From: Sulfurimonas sp.
GTDB lineage: Bacteria > Campylobacterota > Campylobacteria > Campylobacterales > Sulfurimonadaceae
Length of the DNA: 53,091 bases
Assembly (NCBI RefSeq): GCF_028694895.1
Contig: NZ_JAQVKA010000005.1
Span: 1 to 53,091 of the forward strand
Direction: 5' to 3'
In this document: positions 24,888 through 34,018 of the stretch, one piece after another
Layout: every line of letters begins with the position of its first letter
Numbering within the stretch: position 1 is the first letter of the stretch
Position numbers and translations under genes: made by a program
Notes under the pieces: generated by a model
Seen by the model: the letters and a program-made list of their open reading frames with translations, nothing else
The model's database searches: none
Told to the model about the DNA's origin: nothing

Positions 24888-26819
24888 ATGACGCTCTTTA
24901 AGCAGATAGCCCTAATATTGTCGCTATTTTTACTTATCATTCTAACAACAGTACTAGCCCTTAATTTTAAAAGTGCAAACAAAGGAGTTCAAGAGAGGCT
25001 CTATGATGATGCAAAAAACACCGCAACTTCACTAAGCCTCTATCTTGGAAGTGCCAATGGCGATACAACTATGATGTCAACTATGATAAATGCAAATTTT
25101 GACGGCGGAAACTACAATCATATAGCACTTATTGACGTTGATGATAAAATACTTTATGATAGAAAAATTGAGAGTAACCTAAGTAATATCCCAAAATGGT
25201 TTATCTCTTTTGTAAATCTTCAAGCACCTCTTGCATATGCAAACGTCTCTGCTGGCTGGAAACAAGTCGGAATCTTAAAAGTACAAGGTGATGCAACATA
25301 CGCATATAAACAGCTCTATGCAATTTTCATAAACCTGCTTATCTCATTTGCTTTTATTGCAGTAATTGCTCTTGGTGCGTTGCACCTTCTGCTTCTTGCT
25401 ATATTAAAACCATTAAAAGTAGTACAAAAACAAGCAGCTGCTATTACGAGGCATGAATTTATTGTCCAAAAAAACATCCCTTATACAAAAGAGTTTAGAG
25501 ATGTTGTCCTTGGAATGAATACAATGGTTACAAAAGTAAAGGCTATGTTTGATAAAGGAAACGATGAGCTAAGAGCGCAAAAAGAGTTAGAGTATATCGA
25601 TAAAAGTACCCAGTTAAAAAATAGAAAGTACCTAACAGATAAACTACCTTCATACCTTAAGATAGACTCTTCCTACAAGGGCGGCGTAAATATGATTGTA
25701 GCTCTTAATGGCGTTATTGAAGCTAATGAAAAAATAGGCAGAATGAGGGTAAATAGACTCTTTGTAACTATTGCCAATATTTTTAGCACTCAAACAAAAG
25801 ATGTAAAAGACGCAATTATTGCAAGACTAAATGGGACTGAGTTTGCACTTTTTTTACCAAACTACTCAAACGAAAATGCTATAGAGTTAGCAAAAAACAT
25901 AAGACAAGCTTGCAATGTTGCGATTGAAGGCGCTGAGCTCGATATAACGCAAACAGTTATCTCAATTGGGGTTTATGAATACAAAAATACAGATACGGTA
26001 TCTGAACTATTTGCGCGTTCTGATAACGCTCTAGCACAAGCAAAATTCAACCTACAACATATACATATAGAAAAAGCCGATTGCGCTATAGAGGTTATGG
26101 GAAAAGAGGCGTGGAAACTACTTATAAACAAAGCTATAAAAAAAGATAGATTTACTTTTGTATCTTGGAGCGTTATTGATACAAAAGCTAAAAAACTATT
26201 CCATCATGTTCTTAGCATTCAACTAACGCTAGATAAAAACACATCTTACTCTTATGCTCAATTTATGGCTCCAGCTATACAAACTGGACTTAGTGTAAAT
26301 ATCTATAAAAAAGTACTCTCTATGCTACTTAGACACTCATCTATGCTTCTTAGCACCTCAACTTACTCCCTAAGACTTCCATATGAATATCTTGAGGCAA
26401 ATGATACATATAATGAATTAAGTGATCTTCTACGCGCAAACGCTGCTACGCTTAACTTTAAAATAATTATAGAGCTTCCAGATAAACTTATACGCCAAGA
26501 CTCAAAGCTAATCAGAGAGTATGTAGCTCTATTTCGAAAATTTGGTATTAACATAGGCATATTTGAGTTTATTGGAGAGAGCGATGACTATCAGTATCTC
26601 CAAGATTTAAGACCTATTTATATAAAAGGAGAGAGTAGCTACTTTTTAACTCAAAGTGATCAATCACTCTCTGCTCTAAGACTTATAACAGACACTGTAG
26701 GTATGTCGCTGATTGCCGTTGGAGTTATGGATATTCAGACTTTAGAGAAGCTACAGAGTAGAGGTATCTATGTTATTCAAGGAAAAGTAACTGAGGAGCT
26801 AGATTTAGATGCCTCTTGA
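24888..26819 (+). CDS. LapD-like c-di-GMP receptor (LapD_MoxY_N, HAMP, degenerate GGDEF and EAL)
   Basis: This 643-residue inner-membrane protein has TM1 (about 5-25), a periplasmic domain (about 26-145) with the LapD fold pattern, TM2 (about 147-172), HAMP, a GGDEF domain reading N-G-T-E-F instead of G-G-D-E-F (about 315-319), and an EAL domain without the E-A-L catalytic Glu (H-H-V-L-S near 440). Both catalytic sites are degenerate, as expected for a receptor that binds c-di-GMP and sequesters LapG. AAAGGAAG precedes the ATG. The order lapG-lapD is that of the Pseudomonas system. No LapA-type adhesin is in the window. Confidence 0.85.
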   Translation: MTLFKQIALILSLFLLIILTTVLALNFKSANKGVQERLYDDAKNTATSLSLYLGSANGDTTMMSTMINANFDGGNYNHIALIDVDDKILYDRKIESNLSNIPKWFISFVNLQAPLAYANVSAGWKQVGILKVQGDATYAYKQLYAIFINLLISFAFIAVIALGALHLLLLAILKPLKVVQKQAAAITRHEFIVQKNIPYTKEFRDVVLGMNTMVTKVKAMFDKGNDELRAQKELEYIDKSTQLKNRKYLTDKLPSYLKIDSSYKGGVNMIVALNGVIEANEKIGRMRVNRLFVTIANIFSTQTKDVKDAIIARLNGTEFALFLPNYSNENAIELAKNIRQACNVAIEGAELDITQTVISIGVYEYKNTDTVSELFARSDNALAQAKFNLQHIHIEKADCAIEVMGKEAWKLLINKAIKKDRFTFVSWSVIDTKAKKLFHHVLSIQLTLDKNTSYSYAQFMAPAIQTGLSVNIYKKVLSMLLRHSSMLLSTSTYSLRLPYEYLEANDTYNELSDLLRANAATLNFKIIIELPDKLIRQDSKLIREYVALFRKFGINIGIFEFIGESDDYQYLQDLRPIYIKGESSYFLTQSDQSLSALRLITDTVGMSLIAVGVMDIQTLEKLQSRGIYVIQGKVTEELDLDAS

Positions 26820-27257
26820 ATTTAAACCTTTTGTTACAGCGTCATTTATCTCTTGTTTATAATCAGGATTTAAACGCGCCAACTCTCTATCAAAGTTTAT
26901 TATCAAATCTTTATTAGCATTAGGGTGTCTGCATAGTATAAAGAGAACTTCTTCATAAGTCTCAAAATCTCTATGTGCTCTTAAGCCCATTTTTCTATGA
27001 ACCATCCCATGGTATTTTAAAATCATATCAAGTGCATAAGAGAGTCTTGAAGCGTCAGATCTCTTATTTTTTATAATAGAGACTAAGGCATCTAAGCTTG
27101 TATCTTCCTTATCAACTTTGTTCGTATCTTTACTGACTTTAGGGGCGTCATCAGGCTTTTTTTTATCTTTATTTGGCTCTAAAAAAAGCAGAAAAACTAA
27201 AAGTGATAAAAGTGCTACAAGCCCTATAATAAACTTTACAATTAACTCAGTTTCCAT
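26805..27257 (-). CDS. Hypothetical membrane-anchored protein
   Basis: This 150-residue protein has one N-terminal membrane helix (about 6-26), a Lys/Asp-rich linker (about 28-55) and a helical C-terminal domain of about 95 residues with K-Y-H-G-M-V-H-R-K-M-G-L-R-A-H and C-R-H-P-N-A-N-K-D. I do not recognise a family. Its last codons overlap the end of the convergent LapD-like gene by 15 nt. No strong ribosome site is visible; a TATAAT lies about 25 nt upstream of the ATG. Confidence 0.55.
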   Translation of the reverse strand: METELIVKFIIGLVALLSLLVFLLFLEPNKDKKKPDDAPKVSKDTNKVDKEDTSLDALVSIIKNKRSDASRLSYALDMILKYHGMVHRKMGLRAHRDFETYEEVLFILCRHPNANKDLIINFDRELARLNPDYKQEINDAVTKGLNSRGI

Positions 27258-27354
27258 TAAATATCACTTTTTTATGTATTATATCTTATGTACATATATA
27301 TATCGGCTTTGCTTGATTAAAAACGATTTGTTTTAGTGATTTTTGTTTGATATA

Positions 27355-27443
27355 TGGTGGACAGTGAGGGATTCGAACCCTCGGTAAGTTTCCCTACGGC
27401 CGCGTTCCAGGCGACTGGATTAAACCAACTCTCCCAACTGTCC
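27355..27443 (-). tRNA. tRNA-Ser (anticodon GGA)
   Basis: The minus-strand sequence folds into a type II tRNA: acceptor GGACAGT/ACTGTCC with encoded CCA, D-arm, anticodon stem GTCGC/GCGGC around the loop CTGGAAC (anticodon GGA), an extended variable arm and T-arm GAGGG-TTCGAAT-CCCTC. It reads UCC and UCU codons. The HTH gene upstream ends 33 nt before it, and a TAAAAT box lies in that gap. Confidence 0.95.
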
Positions 27444-27476
27444 TTCTTTGGAGTGCGAATTTTATCTCTAAGTGGC

Positions 27477-28130
27477 TTAAATAGAGAAATCACTATAATC
27501 GTATTTTTGTAAATCTATATAGTATTTCTTACCGATAGTTACTACTCTTGAGTCTTCTTTGGCTTTTAGTTTAAACTTTATCTTTATTTTGGAAATTTTC
27601 TTCTTTGAAAAATCTTGGCTCTTTAGATATTTGTTTAGAGAAACCAATCTACTCTTAGCAAACTCTGCATCTTGCGTTTCTTGTATCTCTTGCGCTTCAT
27701 CTATCTCACCTTCTATCGTCTCTTGCGAGGTAGAGAGCATTAGTTTTGAAGATATTGCGTTTATGATATTTTTTAACTGTTCATCTTTTTCTTTATAGAT
27801 ATTTTCTATCTTGATTCTCTCATCGATGAGCATCTGCTCTTTTTGATCTCTTAGGCTTCTTGTCTCACCCTCTAGCGTATCAACTCTGCATTGAAGCTTT
27901 GTATTTTGCTCTTCTAAAAATTTATAATATTTATCATTACCATGGATTGAGTGTTTTTGATTAGAAGATTTTTTCGCTGTATTGTTAGTACTTTCCTCTT
28001 CATTAATTACCACGAGCTTTACATCATTTTCAACCACACTCTGAAGTGTTCCTCTTCTTATGCGGTTATGAATCGCCTCTTTAGATACACCTAAAAACTG
28101 CGCTGCATCAGAAATAGTTAACTTTGACAT
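27477..28130 (-). CDS. HTH DNA-binding protein with coiled coil
   Basis: This 217-residue protein begins with an excisionase/MerR-like helix-turn-helix (S-D-A-A-Q-F-L-G-V-S-K-E-A-I-H-N-R-I-R-R-G, residues 7-27). A heptad-rich coiled coil follows (about 68-120), then an acidic linker and a Lys-rich C-terminus. The layout suggests a dimeric DNA-binding protein, though the target is unknown. GGGGATAAAAG precedes the ATG. It lies 10 nt downstream of yajQ in the same direction, so co-transcription is likely. I cannot give it a gene name. Confidence 0.65.
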   Translation of the reverse strand: MSKLTISDAAQFLGVSKEAIHNRIRRGTLQSVVENDVKLVVINEEESTNNTAKKSSNQKHSIHGNDKYYKFLEEQNTKLQCRVDTLEGETRSLRDQKEQMLIDERIKIENIYKEKDEQLKNIINAISSKLMLSTSQETIEGEIDEAQEIQETQDAEFAKSRLVSLNKYLKSQDFSKKKISKIKIKFKLKAKEDSRVVTIGKKYYIDLQKYDYSDFSI

Positions 28131-28140
28131 CTTTTATCCC

Positions 28141-28638
28141 CTATCTCATATTTTCAAAAACTAAAGGTGCTTCCCACTCCATACCTCTGATAGTTGCTAT
28201 AACTTTTTGCAAGTCATCAAGCTTAGCGCCCTTTACTCTTATGGAATCTCCCTCTATTTGAGCGGTAACTTTTAGTTTTAGATTTTTGATCTCTGCTGTT
28301 ATTTTCTTTGCCTCTTTTGAGTCAATATAATCAACAATTTTAAAAGTTACCTTTCTGTTATTCCCACTTGAGTTTTCAGTTTTTTGCTCATCTAGCACTT
28401 TTGATGAGAGGTCTTGTCTTAAGAGTTTTGTTATAACAATATCTTTTAGAGCGTCAAGTTTGTTATCACTTGATGCGATTAGCACCAATAGTTTGTCTTT
28501 TTCTTTATAGTCAACTTCATAAGTTGTACCTTTAAAGTCATAACGGTTTGCTACTTCTTTATCTACAAGATTTATAGCGTTTTTAAAACTTTGCATATCT
28601 ATCTTTGCACTTATATCAAATGAGTACTCTTTTGCCAT
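28141..28638 (-). CDS. yajQ: YajQ-family nucleotide-binding protein
   Basis: This 165-residue cytoplasmic protein begins M-A-K-E-Y-S-F-D-I-S-A-K-I-D and contains A-N-R-Y-D-F-K-G-T, the family hallmark, and two RNA-binding-like domains. Homologues bind c-di-GMP or tRNA-like ligands and act as regulators. I use ATG 28638 because TGGAGTG precedes it and it gives the family's usual length; the frame stays open 19 codons upstream without good support. With LapD and a diguanylate cyclase nearby, a c-di-GMP role is plausible but not shown. Confidence 0.92.
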   Translation of the reverse strand: MAKEYSFDISAKIDMQSFKNAINLVDKEVANRYDFKGTTYEVDYKEKDKLLVLIASSDNKLDALKDIVITKLLRQDLSSKVLDEQKTENSSGNNRKVTFKIVDYIDSKEAKKITAEIKNLKLKVTAQIEGDSIRVKGAKLDDLQKVIATIRGMEWEAPLVFENMR

Positions 28639-28726
28639 TTTTGTCACTCCATATTTATTTAAAACTAACGGTTTTTGATTATATAACAAACACAATCTAA
28701 GATAACTTAAAAATATGTAAAACTAA

Positions 28727-29431
28727 TCAAAAACTTGGGCTCCCATCAAAGCCAAACCCGCCATCAAAGCTCCCAAACGATGGGTCACTATAACCAAACA
28801 TAACACTTCTGGCTCTTAATTTTTCTATATCTGCTTTACTAGAGATTCCTTGTGGGCAAACAAGCGTGCATGCGTTACACAAGGTACAATCCCAAACTCC
28901 ATCCATTTGGATGTTATCAATCTTATCTTTTGGGTTTTCTTCTCTTTTATCACTCACATAACGCCACACTCTTGTTAGTGAAAAAGGCCCTAAAAACTCC
29001 TTATTTACAGCATACACTGGACATGCACTATAACATGCACTACATAATATACAATCGCTTTGAAGCGCATTTCTCTTCTCATCTTCATCACTTAGTTTGA
29101 TGTTTTGCACTATTGTGCTCTGATACGCTTTTGCTTTTGAGTTAAATCCGTACGCTTTGTCCATGTTTACAACTAAATCTCGCTCGATAGGGACATTTAA
29201 AAGCGGCTCTACTACATCGCCATCTTCTGCTTTATATGAACATGCTAAAACTTCTTTGCCGTTTACCCGCACAGCACAACTTCCACAAACACTGCTTCTG
29301 CATCCGCTGCTATATGCTAAGGTTGCATCAATTTTGTTCTTTATCTCATTTAAAATCTCTAAGAGTGTCACATCTTGCAAAGGCACATCATAAATCTCAT
29401 GTGAGTCTTCTCTTTTTATACTAATTTTCAT
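28727..29431 (-). CDS. Iron-sulfur subunit of succinate dehydrogenase/fumarate reductase family, non-classical
   Basis: This 234-residue protein has the [2Fe-2S] motif C-R-S-S-V-C-G-S-C-A...C, then C-I-L-C-S-A-C-Y-S-A-C-P for a [4Fe-4S] cluster and C-T-L-C-N-A-C-T-L-V-C-P for the third cluster. In classical FrdB/SdhB the second Cys of the third motif is replaced and the cluster is [3Fe-4S]; the extra Cys here predicts a second [4Fe-4S], as in type E or thiol-linked enzymes. It overlaps the flavoprotein gene by 11 nt. No membrane-anchor gene follows; the next gene is yajQ. Confidence 0.85.
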   Translation of the reverse strand: MKISIKREDSHEIYDVPLQDVTLLEILNEIKNKIDATLAYSSGCRSSVCGSCAVRVNGKEVLACSYKAEDGDVVEPLLNVPIERDLVVNMDKAYGFNSKAKAYQSTIVQNIKLSDEDEKRNALQSDCILCSACYSACPVYAVNKEFLGPFSLTRVWRYVSDKREENPKDKIDNIQMDGVWDCTLCNACTLVCPQGISSKADIEKLRARSVMFGYSDPSFGSFDGGFGFDGSPSF

Positions 29432-31025
29432 AGCTGATTACTCCATCTTTATCTATTATGGTATGTGCATCAAATGCCGTCTTGCTCTCTTGTGTATCAA
29501 CTCTAAAGTGTGCACCTCTGCTCTCATCTCTTTGGATGGCGCAAAGAAGAATAAGCTCACTTAAAAAGAGCATATTTTTAAACTCCAAAAACTCTATAAG
29601 ATTTGAGTTATATATATTTCCTTTATCGCTCACTCCCATATTTTTAAGAGCTTTCTTCATCTCTTTAACATTCTCAAGTGTACAGAGCAGAGTTTTTTTA
29701 TCTCTTTTAATTCCCACATCTTTATAGAACATCTCACCTAACTCTGAGTATTTCTCATAAAAATTTATCTCATTTGTATAAGATTTTATCTGCTCTAAAT
29801 TCTCTTCATGTAGATTTTTATATCTTTTTATATCTATATCCAAATCTTGCTCACAAGCAAACTTTGCAGCACTCTCTCCAGCAACTCGGCCAAATACAAC
29901 AAGCTCAAGGAGTGAATTTCCGCCAAGTCTGTTTGCTCCATGAACTCTATGATTTGCACACTCTCCAACTGCAAAAAGTCCTTGGATATTGGTAGATGTT
30001 TTCTCATCTACATCTAAACCACCCATCGTATAGTGTGCTGCTGGCTTTATAGGAATAAGCTCGAGAGAGGGATCAATGTTCTCATAAAGTTTTGCAAGTT
30101 TTGCCTCTTGTGGCAACTCTTTTTCAATAAACTCAGAGCCTAAATGACGGATATCTAAAAAGATACTCTCTCCCTTTAGTATCTCATCATGTATTGCGCG
30201 TGAGACCTCATCGCGAGGGGCTAACTCATTTATAAACCTCTCACCCTTAGAGTTAAGAAGATATCCTCCAGCACCTCTTGCACTCTCAGATATCAATATA
30301 GAAGAGCCCCTTAGAGATGTTGGATGAAACTGTATAAACTCCAAATCACTCGCCACTGCTCCAGCACGAAGTGCTGCTGCAATCCCATCCCCGCTTGAGG
30401 AGATAGAGTTTGTAGAGTAGTTATGAAAAACTCTGCTATAACCACCCGTGGCAACTATAACACTGTTACTTTGTATCAGCTCAACCTCACCACTTCTTTT
30501 GTTTAAAACACTAACACCACAAATACTTTTTTTGTTAGAACTCTCATCTGTTATAAATTCTAAAAGATATCTCTCGTTTAAAAACTCTATCCCTAAAGCT
30601 GTGCATCTGTCATAAAGTGTATGGAGTATCTTCAGACCTGTATAGTCTTGTGCATAACAAGCCCTCGTAGCAGATGCGCCACCTAATTTTCTTTGGGCTA
30701 TCTTGCCATCTTTTGTTCTACTAAAAGGAACTCCTATACTATCTAACCACTCTATTGCACCTTTGGCACTATTACATAAAAATCTAACCGCATCTTCATT
30801 AGCCAAAGAACGTGCTGATTTTAGTGTATTTTGAATATGTAACTCAGCGCTATCTTCATCTACATTTGAGAGTGCTGCATTTATGCCACCTTGAGCCATA
30901 CATGTTTGACTTCTTGTTGGATACTCTTTTGTTATTATTGTTACTTTTGCACCACTCTCATGCGCACTAAGTGCAGCAACAAGACCTGCTCCACCAGAGC
31001 CTATAACTATTACTCTATTTTTCAT
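29421..31025 (-). CDS. Flavoprotein subunit of succinate dehydrogenase/fumarate reductase family, non-classical
   Basis: This 534-residue protein has an N-terminal FAD motif (G-S-G-G-A-G-L-V-A-A) and active-site residues in Q-F-H-P-T-S, R-D-E-V-S-R-A-I, H-Y-T-M-G-G and H-G-A-N-R-L-G-G-N-S. The segment that normally holds the FAD-linking His (S-H-T) reads S-Q-T-C-M-A-Q-G-G, so FAD is probably not covalently bound. It lacks a Tat signal and is shorter than classical FrdA (about 600 or more). L-aspartate oxidase was considered, but the overlapping iron-sulfur gene argues against it. Acceptor and membrane link are unknown. Confidence 0.82.
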   Translation of the reverse strand: MKNRVIVIGSGGAGLVAALSAHESGAKVTIITKEYPTRSQTCMAQGGINAALSNVDEDSAELHIQNTLKSARSLANEDAVRFLCNSAKGAIEWLDSIGVPFSRTKDGKIAQRKLGGASATRACYAQDYTGLKILHTLYDRCTALGIEFLNERYLLEFITDESSNKKSICGVSVLNKRSGEVELIQSNSVIVATGGYSRVFHNYSTNSISSSGDGIAAALRAGAVASDLEFIQFHPTSLRGSSILISESARGAGGYLLNSKGERFINELAPRDEVSRAIHDEILKGESIFLDIRHLGSEFIEKELPQEAKLAKLYENIDPSLELIPIKPAAHYTMGGLDVDEKTSTNIQGLFAVGECANHRVHGANRLGGNSLLELVVFGRVAGESAAKFACEQDLDIDIKRYKNLHEENLEQIKSYTNEINFYEKYSELGEMFYKDVGIKRDKKTLLCTLENVKEMKKALKNMGVSDKGNIYNSNLIEFLEFKNMLFLSELILLCAIQRDESRGAHFRVDTQESKTAFDAHTIIDKDGVISYEN

Positions 31026-33585
31026 CTATTTCCTTATCTATTGCTAACTCTATAATAAATTTTGCACCATTTTCTATATTTTGCAGATAAATTTTGCCTC
31101 CATAATGCTGTTCTATAATACTTCTAGACATGTGAAGACCAAGCCCTGTACCATTTTTGTCAAACTTTGTTGAGAAGTATGGGTCAAAGATGTTATCTTT
31201 TATATTCTCATCAACTCCGCCTCCGTTATCACTTATCTCTATAACGCAGATATCATCTGTATCATAACTCTTTATACAAATCTGTGCATCTTGTTTGTTT
31301 GTTTGTTTGAGCTGATCTCTTGCGTTGTTTATGATATTTAAGAGGAGTTGAATAAACTCATTTTTATATACCATAACACTCTTTTTGGAATTAAGCTCTA
31401 AGTATAAATCTATCTCTTCAGATTTTAAATTATCTTCCAAAAACTTATACGCTTTTAATACAAGAGAATTTAATGGCACCTTTTGTTGAAGCTTGTTTGG
31501 CTTATAAAAATCACTAAAATCAGAGATAATCATACTAAGTGCTTGTGTCTGCTCACCTATCTTCTTTAATCTCTCGTGCAAATAGAATAAAAAACTCTCT
31601 CTTTGCCTCTGATCTGTGAGGTCATACTCTTCAAGCTCTAACGCCATCAAAACCGATATTTGAAGTGCTGAGATAGAGCTAAGAGGCTGCTTCCACTGAT
31701 GCGCTACCATACTTATCATCTCGCCCATCTGTGCTTGTCTTGATTTGTGAAGCATGTAGGTATCCTTTTTTTGTATATCAACTACTGCCTCTTCAACTCT
31801 TTGTTGTAACTCATCCTTTAAGGCTTCAAGCTCTTTGTTTTTTTTCTTTAAGAGATGCTGTCTATAAAAAAAGAATATAGTAAGAGAAAAAAGTAAAAAA
31901 AGTATCTCTTTTATATACTCAAAATTTATACTTTTGATGTAGTTGACTGATATCCACTTACTTATAATTTTATCTACATCAGAAGGTTTTATCTCTTTTG
32001 ATACCTTTTTAAAAATTTCATATAGCTCTTTATCCTCTTGCCTAAATCCAAATCCGACACCTATTTTGTCATCAAACAATCCAGCAATTTTCAAATTACC
32101 GTTAGATATATTTTTAAAAGCATACGCAGTTGCAACTAAAGTATCTATATATCCATAATATTCACCACTCTCAACGCTCTCAAACCCTTCTTGAAGCGAA
32201 TTAACATAGGAGATATTAAGCATTGGATACTTGATTTTAAGTTCTATGATAAATGGGTTTGCTCTTATTGCTACAAATTTTTTATCAGAGATATTTTTTA
32301 TATCAACTATATAGTTTTGCGACTTTTTAGTAACTACAGCTGGTTGCTCTTTATAGTAGGGATCAGCAACTAAGAGATTCTCTTTTTTAAGTCTCTGTGT
32401 AGCCATTGGTAAAATATCACATCTCTTATTTTTAAGATTTGCTAAATTCTCTTCCCAAGAAGAAGCGTATATCTCTTTGTATGGAATTTTTATATGCTCT
32501 TTAGTTAAATCTAAAACATCTGAACAGATTCCTACAAATGAACTCTCTCTTATATCACTAAATGGTAGAAGTTTTGAGAGAGCACAGATTTTGAGTTCTT
32601 TTTTCTCTTTTAAAAACTCTTCTTCTTTTTGTGTGTAAAACTTATTCTCTGAGTTAAAGATTAGTCTATCCATATCTACCTCTGAGTCAACCACACCCAT
32701 TAATCTATATATATCTAAAGCTCTTCTTATATTCTCTTTGTCAATTGTTCCAAGAGCAAGTCCATTCTTATAGGCTAATTTTTTGAGTTCTTGTGCTTCA
32801 AATTTTAGAGCGTCTTTTGATTTTTTTAGAGGATTATACTTCTCATACATAATAGAAACAGCTTCATCAATATTGTTAAATGCGTACTCCCATCCACGAA
32901 CAGACGCATCTCTAAAACTCTTTACTCGCTCTGGGTTTTGGGATGCTTCTTCTTCTGATGTAAAGAGAATATCACTATAAAAATCAAAGCCACTGTTTGA
33001 TGGAGAAAAAACCTCAAAATCTATTTTTTTTTCTTTAAGTAAAAAAGGCTCATTTGAGCTATACCCAGTATACAAATCTATCTTTTTATCAATCAGTTCA
33101 TTAAGATTTAATGTGTGTTGAACAAACTCAATACTCTGTTCATCAACTTGAGCAGATTTTATCATGGCATATATTGGTACGCTCTCAAGAGCATTCGGAG
33201 TTATCATGATTTTTTTATTTGCAAACTCTTTTATGTTATTTATATTTGAAGATTTTAACGCTATTAAAATCATAGGAGAGGATTGGAAAATCGCACTAAC
33301 AAGCGTTATCTTCTTACGTTTTGAGCGGTACCAAATTAGACTTGAGCGCCCAATTGCGTAAGTAGTCCTTTGACTTAGTACATCTTCAACAGCATCTACC
33401 TCAGCACTATACTTTTTTACCTCAACATCAAGGCCAGCTTCTTTATAAAAGCCTTTTTCTTGCGCCATAAGGTAACCTGCAAACTGAAACTGATCAAACC
33501 ATTGAAGCTGTAAAGAGACTTTTTCTAATGGTTTTTGTGAAGCATAAAGGGAGATGCACAAGAGGAGAATAAGCATATATCTCAT
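31015..33585 (-). CDS. Sensor histidine kinase with tandem periplasmic binding domains
   Basis: This 856-residue protein has a signal peptide (about 1-16) and an NMT1/THI5-like binding domain (about 20-310; L-Q-W-F-D-Q-F-Q-F-A-G-Y). An SBP_bac_3 domain (about 325-545), a membrane helix (about 555-575) and a coiled coil follow. The kinase core has A-H-Q-W-K-Q-P-L as H-box, N-N-A-R-D-Q-L as N-box, D-N-G-G-G-V as G1 and G-T-G-L-G-L as G2. GAGGAGAGG precedes the ATG. No response regulator gene is adjacent, and its end overlaps the flavoprotein start by 11 nt. It presumably senses a small periplasmic solute. Confidence 0.88.
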   Translation of the reverse strand: MRYMLILLLCISLYASQKPLEKVSLQLQWFDQFQFAGYLMAQEKGFYKEAGLDVEVKKYSAEVDAVEDVLSQRTTYAIGRSSLIWYRSKRKKITLVSAIFQSSPMILIALKSSNINNIKEFANKKIMITPNALESVPIYAMIKSAQVDEQSIEFVQHTLNLNELIDKKIDLYTGYSSNEPFLLKEKKIDFEVFSPSNSGFDFYSDILFTSEEEASQNPERVKSFRDASVRGWEYAFNNIDEAVSIMYEKYNPLKKSKDALKFEAQELKKLAYKNGLALGTIDKENIRRALDIYRLMGVVDSEVDMDRLIFNSENKFYTQKEEEFLKEKKELKICALSKLLPFSDIRESSFVGICSDVLDLTKEHIKIPYKEIYASSWEENLANLKNKRCDILPMATQRLKKENLLVADPYYKEQPAVVTKKSQNYIVDIKNISDKKFVAIRANPFIIELKIKYPMLNISYVNSLQEGFESVESGEYYGYIDTLVATAYAFKNISNGNLKIAGLFDDKIGVGFGFRQEDKELYEIFKKVSKEIKPSDVDKIISKWISVNYIKSINFEYIKEILFLLFSLTIFFFYRQHLLKKKNKELEALKDELQQRVEEAVVDIQKKDTYMLHKSRQAQMGEMISMVAHQWKQPLSSISALQISVLMALELEEYDLTDQRQRESFLFYLHERLKKIGEQTQALSMIISDFSDFYKPNKLQQKVPLNSLVLKAYKFLEDNLKSEEIDLYLELNSKKSVMVYKNEFIQLLLNIINNARDQLKQTNKQDAQICIKSYDTDDICVIEISDNGGGVDENIKDNIFDPYFSTKFDKNGTGLGLHMSRSIIEQHYGGKIYLQNIENGAKFIIELAIDKEIDEK

Positions 33586-33617
33586 AACAACCTCTCCTCT
33601 TGTTTTAATTTATTAAA

Positions 33618-33926
33618 TTATAGCATAAGAGTTAAAAAGTAGTATCTAAGCACCCTAAGCGTGGCACTTATAAGGATAAAATATATAAAATTGAGTCTTA
33701 AAACACCAGCGACTAACGTTAGTGGATCGCCAATTATAGGTAGCCATGAAAGAAGAAGTGCAGCATATCCATAACGGTGTCCATAATCGTATGAAGCTCT
33801 GCCGATTTTTGAGTTAAAAAGTTTTGTTTTTGTCTTCTCATAAAGAAGATAACCCAAAGAGTAGTTTAGGATGATGGCAAGGATGTTTCCACTTGACGCA
33901 AAAAACATAGCGTTTATTACACTCAT
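33618..33926 (-). CDS. YqaA-like (DedA/VTT-type) membrane protein; true start probably further upstream
   Basis: From ATG 33926 the product has 102 residues and a clear YqaA pattern (Y-G-Y-A-A-L-L-L-S-W-L-P-I-I-G-D-P-L-T-L-V-A-G, then L-R-Y). The same frame continues upstream without a stop to 34049 and encodes further homologous residues (F-L-S-A-F-L-A-A-T-I-L-P-F-S-S-E), so the ATG is internal to the domain. Upstream there is no ATG, GTG or TTG; the candidates are CTG 34007, ATA 34013, ATA 34022 or ATT 34040, overlapping the dehydrogenase gene. Either a rare start, a frameshift or a truncated gene is possible. Function in the family is lipid-related or unknown. Confidence 0.65.
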   Translation of the reverse strand: MSVINAMFFASSGNILAIILNYSLGYLLYEKTKTKLFNSKIGRASYDYGHRYGYAALLLSWLPIIGDPLTLVAGVLRLNFIYFILISATLRVLRYYFLTLML

Positions 33927-34018
33927 GCCACTCTCTAATGCCGCAACAAAGCTTATCTCTGAGCTAAATGGAAGGATTGTAGCCGCTAAAAAAGCGGATA
34001 AAAACAGTGCTATCTCTG

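Noticed and set aside
29421..31025. Flavoprotein as L-aspartate oxidase (NadB)
   Set aside because: Lack of the FAD-linking His and the length would fit NadB, but the overlapping gene with three iron-sulfur motifs and the H-P-T-S-L-R-G segment favour the succinate/fumarate family.
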